DNA from: Streptomyces albofaciens JCM 4342
Lineage (GTDB): Bacteria > Actinomycetota > Actinomycetes > Streptomycetales > Streptomycetaceae
Length of the DNA stretch: 64,000 nucleotides
NCBI RefSeq assembly: GCF_008634025.1
Contig: NZ_PDCM01000002.1
Coordinates: 2,939,001-3,003,000, forward strand
Reading direction: 5' to 3'
In this document: positions 16,378 to 24,486 of the stretch, piece by piece
Layout of the letters: each line of letters opens with the position of its first letter
Numbering within the stretch: position 1 is the first letter of the stretch
Notes under the pieces: model-generated
Databases searched by the model: none
The model's input: only the letters and a program-made list of their open reading frames with translations
Told to the model about the DNA's origin: nothing
Made by a program: the position numbers and the translations under genes

Positions 16378-18894
16378 TCAGCCGCCGGTCGTGCCTCCGG
16401 TCGAGCCCCCGCCGGCCGTGGGGGCGTCCCCGCCGGTCGTGCCGCCACCGGCCGTGCCGGAGCCGGTGGTGGTGGCCGAGGCGCTGCCGGTGCCCCCGCT
16501 GCCGGTGCTGCCCGAGGTGCCCGTCGGCTCCTGGCTCGTCGGCTTGTCGGTCGGCGTCGGCTTGTCCGTCGGCTTGTCGGTGGGCTTGTCCGTGGGTTTG
16601 TCGGTCGGCTTGTCGGTGGGCTTGTCCGTGGGCTTCCCGGTCGGACGGGTGCTGCCGTCCGTCGGCCGCGTCGTCGGGTCGGTCGGGCGGGTGCTCCCGC
16701 CGGTCGGCCCGCCGGTCGTCGGGTCGGTGGCGCCGCCGGTCGGGCCGGTGCTCGGCCGCCCGCTGGTGCCCGGGGTGCCGGGCGCCGTCGAGCGGTGGCC
16801 GGTGACCGTGCCGGGGCGGCCGCCCTGTCCGGTCCGGGTGCTGTCGGCGCCCGGCTGGTCGGCGGGCAGGCCGTCGTCGCTCTGCCCCGGCTGGGCGGAC
16901 TGCTCGGGGGTGACCTTGTCACCCGTACCGCCGTCGGAGCCGGAGACCGCGCCCAGCGTGACCACGGTGCCCAGGACGGCGACGAGCAGCGCTCCGGCGC
17001 CCGCGGCGACCAGGTTGCGCCGGGCGCCGAGCACCAGGGCCCGGCGGCCCTTGGCCGGGCCGCCGCCCGTGCCCTTGCCGGAGGCCACGCTGCGGTTGAC
17101 GACGGTGGGCGCCGTCGCGTCGACGGCCGGGGCCGCGGCGAGCGCGGCGGGCACCCCGCCGGGCGGCGAGGCCGACTCCTCCGTCCGCGCGTCCGGGATC
17201 TCCTCACCGGCCGGGGTGGCCGTCCCGGCGGGCGGGGTGAACTTGCCGGAGCGGTCCGCGACCAGGGCCAGCGCGCGCCGGCCGGCGACCGCGCCGCGCC
17301 GGTCGGAGAGCACGCCGCGCAGCCCTATCGACGCCTCCAGCTCGGCCCGCGCCCGGTCCACGTTGCCGGTGCACAGGGCGAGGACGCCCAGCTCGTGGTG
17401 GAAGTACGCCTCCTCGGCCACCTCCCCGGCGATCCGGGCGGCCTCGGCGCCGTGCCGCAGGCTGCGCTCCCAGGCGCTCCAGTGCAGGGCGGCGGCGAAG
17501 GCCGGGGCGGCCGTACGGGCGAGGAGCACGGCGGCGCTGGGGTGGCCGCCGTCCCGGCTGCCGGTCAGCACGCCCATCGCGGCCAGGATCGCGTCGGACT
17601 CGGCGGCGGCGCGCTCCGGGGTGACCGAGGGGTGCCCGGCCCACCAGGCGTAGTGCTGGGCGGCGGTCAGCGCCCGCTCCCCCGCGTCGTCCGCGTACCC
17701 GGCGTCCGTCAGCTGGTCCTGTACGGTCGCGGCGAGCCGGTAGTGGCCTCCCGCCGGGGTGATCAGCCCGCAGCCCAGCAGATCGCCGAGGGCGGCGTCC
17801 GCGTGGGTGTCCTGGGCGAGCGCGGGCAGGTGCGCCTGGTGGGGCAGCTCGCCGCCCAGCGCGACCGCGAAGCGCAGCGTCTCGCGCGCGGCCTCGCTCA
17901 GCCCGGCGGCGATCAGCGGCGCGGGCGAGGCGGCCTCGGCGGCGGCCGGCAGCGGCCGCTCACCGCCCGCGGGCACGTCGTCGGACGGCTCGCCGTACGC
18001 GCCGGACGTCCCCGTGCGCTGCCGCAGCAGCGCGCCCGCCTGCACGAAGCGCAGCGGCAGCCCCTCGGACTCGAACCACAGGTCGGCGGCCCACGCGGCC
18101 TCTTCGTCGGTGAGCGGGCGGCCGACGACGCCCTCCAGCAGCTCCCGGCAGGCGTCGCGGCTGATGCCGCCGAGGAAGACCTCTTCGAGGTGGGAGCCGG
18201 GCGAGGGGGCGGCGACGTCCGGGGTGGCGGCGAGCAGGAAGGCGCACTCGGGCGTGGCGCCCAGCAGCTCGTCGAGCGCGGCGCCGCCGAATTCGAGGTC
18301 GTCCAGGACGACGATCGCGCCGATCTCGCCGAGCAGGCGCAGCAGCTCGCCCCGGTCGGGGCGGTGCAGCGGGGCCCGGTGGACGGCGGCGAACAGCTCG
18401 TACATCACGTCGGTGGGCGTGCGGCGGTAGCCGGACAGGCGCACCACGCCGTCCGGCGCGACGCCGTCGCAGGCGGTGGCGACGGCGTCCAGCAGCCGGG
18501 TGCGGCCCGAGCCGGAGGGACCGGTGACGCGTACGGATCTGCCGCGGGACAGCAGCCGGACCAGTCTGTCGGTCTCCTCGGCGCGCTCCAGCAGCGCGGC
18601 CGGACGGCCCGCGGCGACCGGGACGGCGGGCGGCGCGGCGGCGCGCGCCAGCTCGGCGCGCTCCTCGGGGCCGTGCTTGCCGGGGACGGCGGGCTGCTCG
18701 CCGGGCGGGCAGGGTTCGATCTCGCTGCCGTCGACCGGGTTGACGGTGACGAGATAGGGGCCCGAGACGAGCCGCACGGTGCGGACGGGACCGCCGGGGG
18801 CGGCGCCGGGGCCACCGTGCGGGGGCGCCGGCGTCGTCGCAGGGGCGTCCTGCTCGCCGTACTCCTCAGGTCCCCGGTTGGTGTTCGGGTCCAT
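16378..18894 (-). CDS. P-loop ATPase with single TM segment and Thr/Pro-rich tail
   Basis: 838 aa. Residues 1-100 are Pro-rich. An AAA/STAND-like ATPase follows, with Walker A GPSGSGRT (125-132) and a Walker B-like IVVLDDLEF. An alpha-helical region resembling the helical parts of LuxR/AfsR-type regulators continues to about residue 560, then a disordered linker, a single membrane segment near 625-650, and a 190-residue Thr/Gly/Pro tail with DKPT repeats. No DNA-binding HTH is seen. Streptomyces homologues are called ATP/GTP-binding proteins. The tail would lie outside the membrane, suggesting a signalling ATPase anchored with a wall-spanning stalk (inference). ATG 18894. Neighbours are nucS (convergent) and a STAS protein. 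Confidence 0.8.
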   Translation of the reverse strand: MDPNTNRGPEEYGEQDAPATTPAPPHGGPGAAPGGPVRTVRLVSGPYLVTVNPVDGSEIEPCPPGEQPAVPGKHGPEERAELARAAAPPAVPVAAGRPAALLERAEETDRLVRLLSRGRSVRVTGPSGSGRTRLLDAVATACDGVAPDGVVRLSGYRRTPTDVMYELFAAVHRAPLHRPDRGELLRLLGEIGAIVVLDDLEFGGAALDELLGATPECAFLLAATPDVAAPSPGSHLEEVFLGGISRDACRELLEGVVGRPLTDEEAAWAADLWFESEGLPLRFVQAGALLRQRTGTSGAYGEPSDDVPAGGERPLPAAAEAASPAPLIAAGLSEAARETLRFAVALGGELPHQAHLPALAQDTHADAALGDLLGCGLITPAGGHYRLAATVQDQLTDAGYADDAGERALTAAQHYAWWAGHPSVTPERAAAESDAILAAMGVLTGSRDGGHPSAAVLLARTAAPAFAAALHWSAWERSLRHGAEAARIAGEVAEEAYFHHELGVLALCTGNVDRARAELEASIGLRGVLSDRRGAVAGRRALALVADRSGKFTPPAGTATPAGEEIPDARTEESASPPGGVPAALAAAPAVDATAPTVVNRSVASGKGTGGGPAKGRRALVLGARRNLVAAGAGALLVAVLGTVVTLGAVSGSDGGTGDKVTPEQSAQPGQSDDGLPADQPGADSTRTGQGGRPGTVTGHRSTAPGTPGTSGRPSTGPTGGATDPTTGGPTGGSTRPTDPTTRPTDGSTRPTGKPTDKPTDKPTDKPTDKPTDKPTDKPTPTDKPTSQEPTGTSGSTGSGGTGSASATTTGSGTAGGGTTGGDAPTAGGGSTGGTTGG
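16547..16645 (-). repeat. 12-bp tandem repeat encoding DKPT
   Basis: About eight 12-bp units encode (T)DKPT in the tail of the membrane ATPase. The third bases vary between units, so the repeat is ageing rather than freshly expanded. Confidence 0.8.
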
Positions 18895-19186
18895 GGTGAA
18901 ATGCCCCCCAGATGCGTGGCGTGCCGTCCGACCGATTGTGTCCCGGCCGTCCGCACTCCCCCAGCCTCCGGCCGGGGGACTCCCCCGGCCGCCGCTTCTG
19001 GTCCGGTGCCCGCCGCGCGGCGTACCGGACGGCGGAAAACCGAACCTTAGACCTTCGCCCAGTATCTACGAAGCGCCGGGGTCCGCTCCTGCCCGGAACG
19101 TCACAGTGTTGTGAGAATCCTTCGGTATGCGGCTTTGATCTTGGATGCCCGCGGCGGTGTGCGCCCGCGTGCGCCGGCCGGGGCCC

Positions 19187-19510
19187 TCAGACCCGCGGCA
19201 GGCTCTCGGCCTCGATGCCGCCCTCGATGGCGAGGATGCGGTGCAGCCGGGTGGCGACCAGGAGCCGCTGCATCTGGGGCGGTACGCCGCGCAGCACCAG
19301 CCGGCGGTTGGCCCGCCCGGCGCGGCGGTGCGCGCCCATGATGACGCCGAGGCCGGTGGCGTCCCACGAGTCCAGGCCGGTCAGATCGAGCACCAGGTCG
19401 CCCTGGCCGGAGTCGACGGCGGTGTGCAGGACGGTACGGGCGTCCGCCGCGCTGCGGACGTCGAGGCGGCCCCCGACGACCAGCTCGGCGTGGTCGCCCC
19501 TGATGTGCAT
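19187..19510 (-). CDS. STAS-domain protein (anti-sigma antagonist-like)
   Basis: 107 aa, a single STAS domain like SpoIIAA/RsbV, which normally binds an anti-sigma kinase when unphosphorylated. In SpoIIAA the switch is D-S58-S59-G; here the aligned residues are D50-A51-T52-G53 (WDATGLG), so the canonical phosphoserine is an alanine. ATG 19510 (MHIRGDHAEL) was preferred to the longer ORF because the fold begins here and GGGAGC precedes it. No anti-sigma factor gene is adjacent. Either it is a constitutive antagonist or T52 is used. Confidence 0.85.
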   Translation of the reverse strand: MHIRGDHAELVVGGRLDVRSAADARTVLHTAVDSGQGDLVLDLTGLDSWDATGLGVIMGAHRRAGRANRRLVLRGVPPQMQRLLVATRLHRILAIEGGIEAESLPRV

Positions 19511-19779
19511 ATGTGCTCCCCGGGTGATGAGTGCTCGATCGTTACGTCTACAGAACTGACTGCCTCTCATGCGGCGAAGTTGCCGCCTGTAAGCGAACCG
19601 ATACCGAATTCACCCTGGGGGGTGAAGGGCGCCGGACCCGTGCGGGTGACGCGCCGGACGCCGTGCCGGTGCCGCCGCGGCCGGCCGGCGGACCGGCCGG
19701 TGCGCCGCGGCGGGACCGGACCCGGCGCCTGACACGGCGTCAGCGCGGTGCCGCGGGCCCGGAACCGTCCGAGGCGGTA

Positions 19780-20628
19780 TCAGTGCTCGTAGAAGCCTTG
19801 CCCGCTCTTGCGGCCGATATCGCCGGCGTCCACCATCCGCCGCATGATCTCCGGCGGCGCGAACTTCTCGTCCTGCGACTCGGTGTAGATGTTGTCGGTG
19901 GCGTGCAGCAGGATGTCCACGCCGGTCAGGTCGGCGGTGGCCAGCGGCCCCATGGCGTGCCCGAAGCCCAGCTTGCAGGCGGTGTCGATGTCCTCGGCGG
20001 TGGCCACCCCGGACTCGTACAGCTTCGCCGCCTCGACGACCAGCGCCGAGATCAGCCGGGTGGTCACGAAGCCGGCCACATCGCGGTTGACGACGATGCA
20101 GGTCTTGCCGACCGACTCGGCGAACGCGCGGGCGGTGGCGAGGGTTTCGTCACTGGTCTTGTAGCCGCGCACCAGCTCGCACAGCTGCATCATCGGCACC
20201 GGCGAGAAGAAGTGGGTGCCGACCACCCGCTCGGGGCGCCCGGTGGCCGCCGCGATCTTGGTGATCGGGATGGCGGAGGTGTTGGAGGCGAGCACCGCCT
20301 CGTCCTTGACCAGCTTGTCCAGGCTCTGGAAGATCTCCCGCTTGACCTCGATCCGCTCGAAGACGGCCTCGACGACGATGTCCGCGTCGGCGGCCGCGTC
20401 CAGGTCGGTCGTGGTGGTGATCCGGCCCAGCGCCCGCTCCGCGTCCTCCGCGGCCAGCTTGCCCTTGCCCACGAACTTCTCGTACGACTTCTCGATGCCG
20501 CTCCGGCCGCGGGCCAGCGCCCCGTCCGTCACATCGCGGAGGACGACCTCCCAGCCCGCCTGGGCCGAGACCTGCGCGATGCCGGACCCCATCAGTCCGG
20601 CCCCGATGACGGCGAGCTTCTTTGCCAC
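19780..20628 (-). CDS. 3-hydroxybutyryl-CoA dehydrogenase
   Basis: 282 aa, the full length for the short 3-hydroxyacyl-CoA dehydrogenase family. It interconverts acetoacetyl-CoA and 3-hydroxybutyryl-CoA with NAD(P)(H). The Rossmann motif is GAGLMGSG at residues 9-16, the catalytic histidine lies in VVGTHFFSPVPMM, and the C-terminal helical dimer domain includes GFGHAMGPLATADLTG. ATG 20628. In Streptomyces this enzyme feeds the ethylmalonyl-CoA route, fitting the methylmalonyl-CoA genes at the left end. Convergent or tandem partners are absent. Confidence 0.94.
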   Translation of the reverse strand: MAKKLAVIGAGLMGSGIAQVSAQAGWEVVLRDVTDGALARGRSGIEKSYEKFVGKGKLAAEDAERALGRITTTTDLDAAADADIVVEAVFERIEVKREIFQSLDKLVKDEAVLASNTSAIPITKIAAATGRPERVVGTHFFSPVPMMQLCELVRGYKTSDETLATARAFAESVGKTCIVVNRDVAGFVTTRLISALVVEAAKLYESGVATAEDIDTACKLGFGHAMGPLATADLTGVDILLHATDNIYTESQDEKFAPPEIMRRMVDAGDIGRKSGQGFYEH

Positions 20629-20754
20629 TGGCTGTCCCCTAACACACTGTGCATCCGACGGCTCTCGGCAGTGACGTTAGCGCCCGTCGGCGATCGATAG
20701 GAGGGTTAGAGATGCGCGTCACGTCCCGGATGACGGACATCACACCACGCGTCC

Positions 20755-21396
20755 TCATCCGCCCGCGCGCACGGCATAGTTGAGGACCTTTCCGCCGAGC
20801 GCGTCCTGGAGGTCGTCCAGCAGGGCGAGGGCCTCCCGTGACACCTCGTCGGGTGCGCGTCCGGCCATCATCTCGCGGCCGATGTAGCCCATGAGCGTGC
20901 TGTGCACCCAGTTGAGCTGGCCGGCCACCATGAGCGGCAGCCAGTCGTCCGCCGCCGCGCCCGCCTCCTGGCGCAGGGTCTCCTCCAGCCGGGTGAGCTG
21001 TTCCTGCTGGAGGTGCCACAGGCGGGCCTTGAGGGTGGCGGAGCCTTCGATGACCCGCATGAAGCGGTCGTAGCCCTGGACCAGGCCGACGGCGGGCGAG
21101 ACCGCCTCCACCTGCTCGCGCAGTTCGCGCAGGACGGCGGCGGCGGCCGACTCCCCGGCGTCCCGGCCGCGCACGAAGCGTGCGAGGCGGTCCACCAGCC
21201 CGGCGCTGCGGTCCATGAAGAGGTCTTCCTTGGCCGGGAAGTAGTTGTAGACGGTGTTGACGGAGACGTCGCAGACCTCGGCGACCTCCGCGACGGTCAC
21301 CGCGTCGAAGCCGCGTTCCAGGAACAGGCCGGTGGCCATGTCCGAGATGTGCTGGCGCGTCTGCCGCTTCTTCCGCTCCCTGAGTCCCTCTGCCAT
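20755..21396 (-). CDS. TetR-family regulator
   Basis: 213 aa. The N-terminal HTH spans about residues 10-55 (TRQHISDMATGLFLERGFDAVTVAEVAEVCDVSVNTVYNYFPAKEDL is the classic TetR signature, in two parts around residue 30); the C-terminal ligand domain is variable. ATG 21396 is chosen because TetR homology begins at once. An AAGGAGG lies 14 nt upstream, far for a ribosome site, but TACGAT sits 6 nt upstream and suggests a leaderless transcript. It is divergent from a DrrAB-like exporter, so it probably represses that transporter and itself. The ligand is unknown. Confidence 0.9.
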   Translation of the reverse strand: MAEGLRERKKRQTRQHISDMATGLFLERGFDAVTVAEVAEVCDVSVNTVYNYFPAKEDLFMDRSAGLVDRLARFVRGRDAGESAAAAVLRELREQVEAVSPAVGLVQGYDRFMRVIEGSATLKARLWHLQQEQLTRLEETLRQEAGAAADDWLPLMVAGQLNWVHSTLMGYIGREMMAGRAPDEVSREALALLDDLQDALGGKVLNYAVRAGG

Positions 21397-21402
21397 GCCC
21401 GC

Positions 21403-21476
21403 ATCGTACGCCTCCTTGGGCACCATTAAATTTTGGGGGCGTTGCAATTTTTCAGCCCCTCTGTTTTTCTGTCGGC
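21403..21476. promoter_or_regulatory. divergent tetR/ABC control region
   Basis: This 74-bp gap is unusually AT-rich for the window. TACGAT (minus strand, 21403-21408) is a -10 candidate 6 nt before the TetR ATG. An AAATT...AATTT inverted repeat and a TTGCAA palindrome lie around 21428-21452 and are candidate TetR operators (inference). Confidence 0.45.
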
Positions 21477-22259
21477 ATGGCAGTCATCAGCGCGTCCGGC
21501 CTGGCCCGGACCTTCACCACCCCGCGCGGCACCGTCGAAGCGGTGCGCGGCATCGACCTCACCGCCGAGCGCGGTGAGATCCTCGGTCTGCTCGGCCCGA
21601 ACGGCGCCGGGAAGACCACCACCCTGCGGATGCTCACCACACTCCTCGCGCCCACCGGCGGCAGCGCGACGGTGGCCGGCTGCGATCTCGCCCGCGACCC
21701 GGCCGGGGTGCGGCGCGCCACCGGTTACGTGGCCCAGTCCGGCGGCGTCGATCCGAACGTCTCCGTACGGGAGGAACTGGTGACCCAGGGGCGCCTGTAC
21801 CGCCTGCCGAAGGCCGAGGCGACGGCCCGCGCCGAGGAACTGGCGCACGCGCTCGGCCTCGACGGGCTGCTGGACCGCAGGTGCGCGGCGATGTCCGGCG
21901 GGCAGCGGCGGCGGCTGGACATCGCGATGGGTCTGGTGCACCGGCCGACGGTGCTCTTCCTGGACGAGCCGACCACCGGGCTCGATCCCGGCAGCCGGGC
22001 CGACCTGTGGGAGCTGGTCCGGCGGCTGCGCACGGACTTCGGCACCACGGTCGTCCTGACCACCCACTACCTCGACGAGGCGGACGCGCTCGCGGACCGC
22101 GTCGTGGTCGTGGACCAGGGCGTGGTGGCCGCCGAGGGCACCCCGCGCGCGCTCAAGACCGAGTACGCCGGTTCGCCCGACGCGTCCCTCCAGGACGCCT
22201 TCCTGGCCATCACCGGGCGCAGCCCCACTCCCGCGGACACCGCTCCCGTCGCCGTCTGA
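21477..22259 (+). CDS. DrrA-like ABC transporter ATP-binding protein
   Basis: 260 aa daunorubicin-resistance-type ATPase for an ABC-2 drug or lipid exporter. Walker A GPNGAGKTT lies near residues 40-48, the signature MSGGQRRRLDIA near 141-152 and Walker B VLFLDEPTTGLDPGS near 160-175, followed by the H-loop TTHYLDEAD. ATG 21477 gives the family start, and no clear ribosome site is seen. The permease gene follows after 74 bp. The divergent TetR gene suggests induction by a toxic or self-made small molecule. Confidence 0.93.
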   Translation: MAVISASGLARTFTTPRGTVEAVRGIDLTAERGEILGLLGPNGAGKTTTLRMLTTLLAPTGGSATVAGCDLARDPAGVRRATGYVAQSGGVDPNVSVREELVTQGRLYRLPKAEATARAEELAHALGLDGLLDRRCAAMSGGQRRRLDIAMGLVHRPTVLFLDEPTTGLDPGSRADLWELVRRLRTDFGTTVVLTTHYLDEADALADRVVVVDQGVVAAEGTPRALKTEYAGSPDASLQDAFLAITGRSPTPADTAPVAV

Positions 22260-22333
22260 CCGCCGCCCTTTCCCCAGGAACCGCGCACCAGGCCCACACC
22301 AGAATCCGCACCAGGAACCCCAGGAGTCCCCGT

Positions 22334-23089
22334 ATGTCCTCCGTCCTGTCCGACACGGCCCTGATCTTCGGGCGCTATGCCCGGCAGACCCTGCGTTCCA
22401 GGCTCCAGATGTTCTTCGGCGTGCTGATGCCGCTGCTGTACCTGTTCTTCTTCGGCCCGCTGCTGACCGACCTGCCGCTGGCCTCCGAGGGCAGCTCCTG
22501 GCAGGTCCTGGTGCCCGGCCTGCTGCTCCAACTCGCGCTCTTCGGCGGGTCGTTCTGCGGCTTCGCCATCATCATCGAGAAGCAGTACGGCGTTCTGGAG
22601 CGCATGCGGGTGACGCCCGTCAGCCGGCTCGCGCTGCTGCTGGGGCGGGTGCTGCGGGACGCGGCGCTGTTCACCTTCCAGGCGGTGCTGCTGGTGCTGG
22701 CGGCGGTGGTGATGGGACTGCGGGCGCCGCTGGGCGGCATCCTCATCGGGTTCGCGTTCGTCGCCGTGACGACCGTCGCGCTGTCCTCGTTCTCGTACGC
22801 GCTGGCCCTGAAGGTCGGTTCGCCGCAGGAGTTCGGGCCGGTCGTCAACGCCGCCACCATGCCCACGATGCTGCTGTCCGGCCTCATGCTGCCGATGGCC
22901 CTGGCGCCCGGCTGGCTGGACGTGCTCTCGCACGTCATGCCGCTGCGCTACCTCGTGGACGGCGTCCGGGCGGCCTACGTGGGCGACTACACCGCGGCGA
23001 GCCTGCTGTACGGCGCGCTGGTCGCGGCCGGACTCGCCGTCCTGGCCGCTGCCGTGTGCGCCCGTGCCTTCCGCAGGGCCGCCGCGTAG
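22334..23089 (+). CDS. DrrB-like ABC-2 permease
   Basis: 251 aa with about six membrane segments: the first near residues 24-44 (MFFGVLMPLLYLFFFGPL), the last near the C-terminus. The mid-protein EKQYGVLERMRVTPVSR motif and LMLPMALAPGWLDVLSHVMPLRYLVDG are hallmarks of DrrB-type exporters. ATG 22334 follows CAGGAG. It works with the ATPase upstream. The stop codon TAG is part of the TAGGCT box preceding the next gene. Confidence 0.92.
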   Translation: MSSVLSDTALIFGRYARQTLRSRLQMFFGVLMPLLYLFFFGPLLTDLPLASEGSSWQVLVPGLLLQLALFGGSFCGFAIIIEKQYGVLERMRVTPVSRLALLLGRVLRDAALFTFQAVLLVLAAVVMGLRAPLGGILIGFAFVAVTTVALSSFSYALALKVGSPQEFGPVVNAATMPTMLLSGLMLPMALAPGWLDVLSHVMPLRYLVDGVRAAYVGDYTAASLLYGALVAAGLAVLAAAVCARAFRRAAA

Positions 23090-23092
23090 GCT
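23087..23092 (+). promoter_or_regulatory. -10 box for probable leaderless cobalamin adenosyltransferase mRNA
   Basis: TAGGCT overlaps the permease stop codon and lies 7 nt before the ATG at 23100, with no strong ribosome site in between. Confidence 0.4.
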
Positions 23093-23099
23093 CGCCCGT

Positions 23100-23672
23100 A
23101 TGGTCAATTTGACGCGCATCTACACCCGTACCGGCGACAAGGGCACCACCGCCCTCGGTGACATGAGCCGGACCGCCAAGACCGACACACGGATCGCGGC
23201 CTACGCGGACGCCAACGAGGCCAACGCGGCGATCGGTGTGGCCATCGCGCTCGGCTCGCTGCCGGAGGACGTCGTCAAGGTGCTCGTCCGGGTGCAGAAC
23301 GACCTCTTCGACGTGGGCGCGGACCTGTCGACGCCGGTGGTGGAGAACCCGGAGTTCCCGCCGCTGCGCGTCGAGCAGTCCTACATCGACAAGCTGGAGG
23401 CGGACTGCGACCACTACCTGGAGGGCCTGGAGAAGCTGCGCAGCTTCATCCTGCCCGGCGGTACGGCGGGCGCCGCGCTGCTGCACCAGGCGTGCACGGT
23501 CGTACGCCGTGCCGAGCGCTCCACCTGGGCGGCGCTGGAGACCCACGGCGACACCATGAACCACCTCACCGCCACCTACCTCAACCGCCTCTCCGACCTG
23601 CTGTTCATCCTCGCCCGTACGGCCAACAAGGAGCAGGGCGACGTGCTGTGGGTGCCGGGCGGCGAGCGGTAG
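23100..23672 (+). CDS. cob(I)yrinic acid a,c-diamide adenosyltransferase (PduO type)
   Basis: 190 aa trimeric ATP:cob(I)alamin adenosyltransferase, which makes adenosylcobalamin. The N-terminal ATP-binding motif is YTRTGDKGTTALGDMSR (residues 8-24), followed by DTRIAAYADANEANAAIG, the cobalamin-site segment FILPGG near 121-126 and RRAERSTW near 140. ATG 23100 gives the family start MVNLTRIYTRTG. The product is the cofactor of methylmalonyl-CoA mutase, whose chaperone MeaB is at the left end of the window. Confidence 0.93.
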   Translation: MVNLTRIYTRTGDKGTTALGDMSRTAKTDTRIAAYADANEANAAIGVAIALGSLPEDVVKVLVRVQNDLFDVGADLSTPVVENPEFPPLRVEQSYIDKLEADCDHYLEGLEKLRSFILPGGTAGAALLHQACTVVRRAERSTWAALETHGDTMNHLTATYLNRLSDLLFILARTANKEQGDVLWVPGGER

Positions 23673-23686
23673 GACCGGCGCCGGGC

Positions 23687-24289
23687 TCACCGGCCGGACT
23701 CACGGCCGGCCCCCGTGCGGTCGCGGTCGTCCGTGCCGCCCGGGGGCGGGTCCGCCTCCGGCGCCTGCTTCGGCCAGATCGTGTAGCTCGTCGCGATCAC
23801 CAGGTTGATGCCGATGACGAAGAGCATTTTGGCCTGCCAGCCGCGCAGCGAGGTGGTCTGCGCCGGATCGCCCACGTACCGGACGGCGGCCTCCAGCAGG
23901 CCCATCGCGATGAGCGCGGCGAGGATCCAGCGGGCCGCCGACTGCCATTCGAAGACGGTGCGGGCCCGGCCGTACTTCGGCGCGGGCACCGGCGGCGGGC
24001 CGCCCGCGAAGCGGTGGGCGAAGCGGACGTCCACCCACTTGACGGTGCGGTGCCCCAGCGCGACCGAGAAGCCGATGTAGGCGGCGGCCAGGCCGTGCTT
24101 CCAGTCGGGCTCCGCGCCGTTCTTCAGGTCGACGGCGGTGACGATCAGCAGGACCAGCTCCAGCAGCGGTTCCAGCAGCAGCACGGCGACGCCGGTACGC
24201 GGCATCTTCGCCAGATAGCGCAGGGCCAGTCCGCCGGCCAGCAGTACCCAGAAGCCGACCTCGCAGACGACGATCAGCACAGCGATCAC
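23687..24289 (-). CDS. conserved four-TM membrane protein
   Basis: 200 aa. GTG 24289 is chosen for its AAAGGAGG ribosome site. Hydrophobic segments lie near residues 3-22, 32-55, about 66-80 and 118-170 (the last stretch probably holds two). The C-terminus is charged and Pro-rich. The cytoplasmic-looking middle contains a conserved-looking RFAGGPPPVPAPKYGRAR segment. I do not recognise an enzymatic motif. It is divergent from the sensor kinase gene, and the intergenic region holds a 15-bp direct repeat, so the two-component system may control it. Confidence 0.75.
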   Translation of the reverse strand: MIAVLIVVCEVGFWVLLAGGLALRYLAKMPRTGVAVLLLEPLLELVLLIVTAVDLKNGAEPDWKHGLAAAYIGFSVALGHRTVKWVDVRFAHRFAGGPPPVPAPKYGRARTVFEWQSAARWILAALIAMGLLEAAVRYVGDPAQTTSLRGWQAKMLFVIGINLVIATSYTIWPKQAPEADPPPGGTDDRDRTGAGRESGR

Positions 24290-24368
24290 GGGACGCCCCT
24301 CCTTTCCTGTCCCTCCCAGGCTCGCCCCGGAATCCCGCCGTTCCCTCGTCGCCCGTGACGATCCGCCG

Positions 24369-24416
24369 CTGCATCTTTCGATGCCCCGCGACCGCCCGGA
24401 ACTGCATCTTTCGATG
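24369..24416. promoter_or_regulatory. two 15-bp direct repeats, candidate operators
   Basis: CTGCATCTTTCGATG occurs at 24369-24383 and again at 24402-24416, 33 bp apart (about three helical turns). Each contains CATC-N4-GATG dyad symmetry. They lie between the divergent membrane-protein and kinase genes, where a response regulator would be expected to bind (inference). Confidence 0.6.
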
Positions 24417-24486
24417 TACCGGGCGGGGCGCGCGGTTCGGCCGGGGCGTGGAGGCGGCGGGCCGCGCGGCCGTGTTTGATGGTGGG

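Noticed and set aside
20902..21429. Plus-strand frame opposite the TetR gene
   Set aside because: No motif; the TetR HTH on the minus strand is clear.
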